From positions 1-9,596 of the forward strand of contig JANXVK010000163.1 in NCBI GenBank assembly GCA_025351675.1: 9,596 bases of DNA. Direction: 5' to 3'. This document shows positions 6,394 through 9,596 of this stretch, in pieces. Position numbers and translations under genes: made by a program. Below the pieces are notes generated by a model. It was not told where the DNA came from, did not search any database, and was given only the letters and a program-made list of their open reading frames with translations. This DNA comes from Rhizobacter sp. (lineage in GTDB: Bacteria > Pseudomonadota > Gammaproteobacteria > Burkholderiales > Burkholderiaceae_C). Position 1 is the first letter of the stretch. Each line of letters opens with the position of its first letter.

Positions 6394-7453
6394 GCCTGGC
6401 GCGGCGTTCGCGGCGCGCCTGATCGACTGGCAGCGCACGCACGGGCGGCACACGTTGCCGTGGCAGAACACGCGCGACCCGTACCGCGTCTGGCTCTCGG
6501 AGATCATGCTGCAGCAGACGCAGGTCGCGACCGTGCTGGGCTACTACGAGCGTTTCTTGCAGCGCTTTCCGGATGTGGCGGCACTGGCCGCGGCATCGCT
6601 TGACGACGTGTTCGGGCTCTGGAGCGGCCTCGGCTACTACAGCCGCGCGCGCAACCTGCATGCCTGCGCGCAGGCGGTTGTCGCAACGCACGGCGGGCGC
6701 TTCCCCGGCACCAGCGACGAGCTGATGACGCTGCCCGGCATCGGCCGCTCGACCGCCGCGGCGATCGCGGCGTTCTGCTTCGGTGAGCGTGTTGCGATCC
6801 TCGACGGCAACGTCAAGCGCGTGCTGACGCGCGTGCTCGCGTTCGACGGCGATCTGGCCGAGGCGAAGCAGGAGCGCGCGCTTTGGGCGCAGGCGACCGC
6901 GCTGTTGCCCGAGAGCGAGATCGAGCGCTACACGCAGGGTCTGATGGATTTGGGCGCGACGCTGTGCGGCGCGCGCGCGCCGACCTGCCTGCTGTGCCCG
7001 GTGCGCGAGGACTGTGCCGCGGCCCGCGCCGGCACGCAGGAGCGCTATCCGGTCAAGACCCGCAAACTCAAGCGCGGCACGCGCGAGCATGTGTGGCTGT
7101 GGTTGCATTGGCGCGACGAAGTGTGGCTCGAGCAGCGCCCGGCGACCGGCGTGTGGGCCGGCCTGTGGAGCCTGCCCGAGTTCGACTCGGCCGAAGCCTT
7201 CGAGGCTGCCAGCGCCGATTGGCTTGGGCAGGGCGAGTCGCTGCCAAGCTTTACCCATGTGCTGACGCACCTCGACTGGCGCCTTCACCCGATCCGCTGG
7301 ACCTTGCCCGATCGCAGTTCGGCGGCGCGGCGCGCGCAGATCGAATCCGCATGGCCGACCGGCCGCTGGTTCGGCCTCGACGAGGCACTCGCCGCCGGGC
7401 TGCCGGCGCCGCTGCGCAAGCTGCTGCTCGCGTCGGCTCCATCGATCACTTGA
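6380..7453 (+). CDS. mutY: A/G-specific adenine glycosylase (MutY)
   Basis: MutY removes adenine mispaired with 8-oxoguanine, completing the pathway that MutM begins. The 357-residue product has the glycosylase core with WLSEIMLQQTQV, where E41 is the catalytic Glu. It has a helix-hairpin-helix LPGIGRSTAAAIAAF (118-132) and the catalytic Asp in ILDGNVKR (D142). The [4Fe-4S] ligands are C196-x6-C203-x2-C206-x5-C212. The NUDIX-like C-terminal domain that reads 8-oxoG includes FTH at 291-293 and WFGLDEAL. The start is GTG at 6380-6382. The first in-frame ATG is M43, inside the catalytic motif, so a start upstream of it is required. The start lies inside the end of the dynamin-like gene (14-base overlap), suggesting co-translation. 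The stop overlaps the opposing LON-domain gene by 8 bases, with no terminator hairpin between them. Confidence 0.98.
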   Translation: MPAPEPGAAFAARLIDWQRTHGRHTLPWQNTRDPYRVWLSEIMLQQTQVATVLGYYERFLQRFPDVAALAAASLDDVFGLWSGLGYYSRARNLHACAQAVVATHGGRFPGTSDELMTLPGIGRSTAAAIAAFCFGERVAILDGNVKRVLTRVLAFDGDLAEAKQERALWAQATALLPESEIERYTQGLMDLGATLCGARAPTCLLCPVREDCAAARAGTQERYPVKTRKLKRGTREHVWLWLHWRDEVWLEQRPATGVWAGLWSLPEFDSAEAFEAASADWLGQGESLPSFTHVLTHLDWRLHPIRWTLPDRSSAARRAQIESAWPTGRWFGLDEALAAGLPAPLRKLLLASAPSIT

Positions 7454-8053
7454 CCAAGCCCTTGCTGCGCAGAAAGTCGTCGACGAGTTCGAGCCGCAGC
7501 ATCGGGTCGGGCAACTCCATCAGCTTCTGCTTCGCGGCCTGCGAGATCGGCAGAATCTCGCACCAGCGGTTCGCGACCCAACCGGCATCGTCGAAACGGT
7601 GGGGTTGCAGGAACGGCGACTCGTTCTTGCTGTTCTTCAGCGTCGGGATCGTGGCGGCCAGTGCGCGCACGGTGTCGATCAGCGATTCGTCCGGCGCCAA
7701 GACCTCGTCGTCGGCGATCGGGTGGGCGCGTGCGAGCCACAGGCCGTCGGCTTGCTGCCGGCTCGCCTCGACCCGAAAGCGTGTCGTGCCGCGGCAGCGC
7801 GCCAGCAGGATGCCGGGCTGCTCGCTGTCGGCGCTGATCAGCTCGGCCAGCGTTCCCACCGGCTCGAAGCGCACCCCTCGCCGCCGCGCCGCACCTCGCT
7901 GCCGGTCCGCAGCGCGACCACGCCGAACGGCCGGCGGCTGCGCAGGCACGCGGTGATCAGATCGAGGTAGCGGGCCGCGAACACCGTGAGGCCCGGCAGA
8001 CCGTCGGGAAACAGCGGCGTCTGCAGCGGGAACAGCGGCAACTCATCGGCCAT
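7446..8053 (-). pseudogene. LON substrate-binding-domain (PUA-like) protein, split by a one-base frameshift
   Basis: Two adjoining frames together encode one LON N-terminal-domain protein without the protease part, a standalone family common in Proteobacteria and of unknown biochemical role. The first frame runs from ATG 8053: MADELPLFPLQTPLFP, then FAARYLDL, then GSEVRRGGEG (residues 1-60). The second resumes exactly with VRFEPVGTLAELI, then DSEQPGILLARCRGTTRFRV, and ends LRSKGLVK. Joined, they give 202 residues. The break is at plus-strand C4, 7874-7877 (GAGGGGT on the coding strand); one more G would restore the frame. Without it, frame one stops at 7838. Otherwise the codons look intact, so this may be a sequencing error, a recent mutation, or -1 slippage at GAG-GGG. 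A GTG at 8086, inside the end of rapZ, is an alternative start. It lies 13 bases after the rapZ stop on the same strand and ends tail to tail with mutY. Confidence 0.87.
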
Positions 8054-8066
8054 CGGCCCGGGCGAT

Positions 8067-9056
8067 TCAGCGGGCGTCGAGCTCACGGTGACGGATCAGC
8101 GTGGCCGAGCGCGCGCGAAAGCGCTCGGCGAGTGTCTGTGCGAAGTACACCGAGCGGTGCTGGCCGCCGGTGCAGCCGATCGCCACCGTCAGGTAGCTGC
8201 GCTGGTCGCTCTCGAACGCCGGCAGCCAGCGCGCGATGAAGGCCTCGATCTGGCCCAGCATCTCGCCGACCTCGGGCTGCGCACGCAGGTAGTCGGCGAC
8301 CGGTTCGTCGCGGCCCGTGAGCGCCTTGAGTTCGCGGACGTAGTACGGATTCGGCAGTACGCGCACATCGAACACGTAGTCGGCATCGAGCGGCACGCCG
8401 TATTTGAACGCGAAGCTCTCGAACACCAGCGTGAGTCGATTGCTGCCGGCGCGCACCATGTCGCGCACCCAGATGCGCAGCTGCGCCGTGCGCAGTTGGC
8501 TGGTGTCGATGATGGTTGCGAGCTCGCGCAACTCGGCCAGCAACTGGCGCTCGATCTCGATCGCGTCGATCAGCGCGTGGCGGCTGTTGGGCTGATCGGC
8601 GGGCTGGTCGGCCGGCACCTCGGCCGACAGCGGATGCGGCCGCCGCGTCTCGGAGAAGCGCCGCACCAGTGCATCGGTGCTGGCGTCGAGAAAGATCACC
8701 TGGATCGCGGTGCCTTCGGTGCGCAGCTGCTCGATCAGCGGCAGCAGGTGCGGCAGCGAGCCGGCGCTGCGCACGTCGACCGCGATCGCCAGGCGCCGAT
8801 CGTGCCGGCCGTGCTCGAGCAGCAGGAACTCGCGCAGCAACTCGGGCGGCAGGTTGTCGACGCAGAAGAAGCCGGCATCTTCGAGCGCGTGCAGTGCGAC
8901 CGATTTGCCCGAGCCGGAGATGCCGGTGACCAGCACGACCTCGCGCGGCGAGGCCGTGCCGGGTGGCCCTTCGACCTCGCGCGACGAGGCCGTGCCGGGT
9001 GGCCCTTCGACCTCGCGCGGCAAGGCCGCAGATTGAGGGGTTTCAGCTTCGCTCAT
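8067..9056 (-). CDS. rapZ: RNase adapter / RapZ-family P-loop protein with repeat-built N-terminal extension
   Basis: RapZ in E. coli binds small RNAs and guides RNase E to the GlmZ sRNA, controlling glucosamine-6-phosphate synthase; the family is also a nucleotide-binding protein (YvcJ in Bacillus). The product is 329 residues, against about 284 in E. coli. The Walker A motif GISGSGKS is at 45-52, [10 protein letters not shown] at 65-74, and [19 protein letters not shown] is in the C-terminal half. The C-terminal signature CTGGQHRSV is at 295-303. About 40 residues precede the P-loop strand; they contain [11 protein letters not shown] twice, then REV running straight into the fold. A second small insertion ([14 protein letters not shown], 145-158) also adds length. 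The ATG at 9054-9056 overlaps the recN stop as ATGA, supporting this start. GTG at codon 41 is the only obvious start near the canonical position. Neighbours are recN upstream and the LON-domain gene downstream. Confidence 0.96.
   Translation of the reverse strand: MSEAETPQSAALPREVEGPPGTASSREVEGPPGTASPREVVLVTGISGSGKSVALHALEDAGFFCVDNLPPELLREFLLLEHGRHDRRLAIAVDVRSAGSLPHLLPLIEQLRTEGTAIQVIFLDASTDALVRRFSETRRPHPLSAEVPADQPADQPNSRHALIDAIEIERQLLAELRELATIIDTSQLRTAQLRIWVRDMVRAGSNRLTLVFESFAFKYGVPLDADYVFDVRVLPNPYYVRELKALTGRDEPVADYLRAQPEVGEMLGQIEAFIARWLPAFESDQRSYLTVAIGCTGGQHRSVYFAQTLAERFRARSATLIRHRELDAR
8936..9028 (-). repeat. 36-bp tandem repeat (2.6 copies) inside the 5' end of rapZ
   Basis: Copy 1 is 8936-8971, copy 2 is 8972-9007, and a partial copy is 9008-9028. 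On the plus strand each begins CGACCTCGCGCGGCGAGG; copy 2 has one A-for-G change and the partial copy one A-for-G change. The unit is 12 codons, so the reading frame is kept: [11 protein letters not shown] plus S or P. Each unit contains a small palindrome, clearest in copy 1 (CCTCGC-GCG-GCGAGG, 8939-8953). Confidence 0.95.
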
Positions 9057-9596
9057 GATCGCTTGCGCCCGCGCGCCACCGGCACCGCATCAGCGCCGAC
9101 CGCGAGCATTTCCTGCGCATGCGCGAGGCGGGTGTTCGACAGGCGTTCGCCGCCGAGCATGCGCGCGACTTCGGCGACGCGCACCTCGCCGCCGACCGCG
9201 TTGACTTCGCTGAGCGTGAGCCCATCGCGCAATTGCTTCGAGACGACGAAGTGATGATCGGCGCAGGCCGCGACCTGCGGCAGGTGCGTGACGGCGAGCA
9301 CCTGCCGATCGCGCCCGAGCTGCTTCATCAAGCGGCCGACCGTCTCGGCGACCGCGCCGCCGACGCCGGCGTCGATCTCGTCGAAGATCAACGTCGCAGC
9401 CGCGCCTTCGCTGCTCTTCAACTGGCTCGTCGTCACCGCGATCGCGAGCGCGATGCGCGAGAGTTCGCCGCCCGAGGCCACCTTGCCGAGCGCCCGCGGC
9501 GTGCTGCCCGCGTGGCCGGCGACGAGGAACTCGGCCGACTCCATGCCGAAGGATTGCGGCGCATCGTGCGCGAGCAGCGCGACCTCGAAGCGCCCA
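9053..9596 (-). CDS. recN: DNA repair protein RecN, C-terminal part (5' end beyond the window)
   Basis: RecN is an SMC-like ATPase acting with RecA in double-strand-break repair and holding DNA ends or sisters together. Only about 180 C-terminal residues are in view; the E. coli protein has about 553. The visible part is the second half of the ATPase head: [20 protein letters not shown], then the ABC signature [11 protein letters not shown]. The Walker B and following segment is [13 protein letters not shown], the switch His segment is [17 protein letters not shown], and the protein ends GRKRS. The frame stays open to position 9596, reading [20 protein letters not shown], so the ATG at 9544 is internal and the gene continues off the window. 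Its TGA overlaps the rapZ ATG. No frameshift or missing key residue is seen in this part. Confidence 0.97.
   Translation of the reverse strand, partial: GRFEVALLAHDAPQSFGMESAEFLVAGHAGSTPRALGKVASGGELSRIALAIAVTTSQLKSSEGAAATLIFDEIDAGVGGAVAETVGRLMKQLGRDRQVLAVTHLPQVAACADHHFVVSKQLRDGLTLSEVNAVGGEVRVAEVARMLGGERLSNTRLAHAQEMLAVGADAVPVARGRKRS

Noticed and set aside
6968..6981. 14-base alternating GC palindrome in mutY (possible Z-DNA)
   Set aside because: It encodes the conserved iron-sulfur cysteine loop with ordinary Gly-Ala-Arg-Ala codons and is expected in DNA this rich in GC.
9542..9544. ATG at 9544 as the start of a short recN-like gene
   Set aside because: The frame is open and recN-like upstream to the window edge, so this Met is internal.

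Overview
The window is GC-rich, with long open frames on nearly every strand, and reads as the chromosome of a betaproteobacterium, most likely in the order Burkholderiales (Rubrivivax/Leptothrix/Comamonadaceae-like). The evidence for this is the protein wording, the TPR-lolB-ispE-tRNA-Gln gene order and the base composition. The exact genus cannot be read from here. It is a dense housekeeping region: every interval between genes is under 130 bases, and I see no insertion sequence, CRISPR array, phage gene or defence gene.

Left block (1-3356, minus strand): a leftward operon starts with a periplasmic TPR-repeat protein. It continues through lolB (outer-membrane lipoprotein receptor) and ispE (isoprenoid precursor kinase) to a tRNA-Gln(UUG) cut by the window edge. 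The genes are joined by a 4-base GTGA stop/start overlap (TPR/lolB) and a 3-base gap (lolB/ispE). A good Shine-Dalgarno sequence fixes the TPR start.

Middle block (3431-7453, plus strand): divergent from the TPR gene are mutM (8-oxoguanine glycosylase), a dynamin-like large GTPase, and mutY (adenine glycosylase). The GTPase gene overlaps mutY by 14 bases. MutM and MutY are the two glycosylases of the oxidised-guanine repair pathway, so the GTPase between them is the least explained gene here.

Right block (7446-9596, minus strand): recN (C-terminal part only), rapZ and a LON substrate-binding-domain protein form a second leftward operon. recN and rapZ share an ATGA stop/start. The LON-domain gene is split by an apparent one-base loss in a short C run, and its end overlaps the end of mutY by 8 bases tail to tail. 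rapZ carries an unusual N-terminal extension encoded by a 36-bp tandem repeat.

I do not find a convincing new multi-gene system. The points most worth a second look are the repeat-built RapZ N-terminus, the LON frameshift, the widened zinc knuckle of MutM, and the dynamin-like gene between mutM and mutY.
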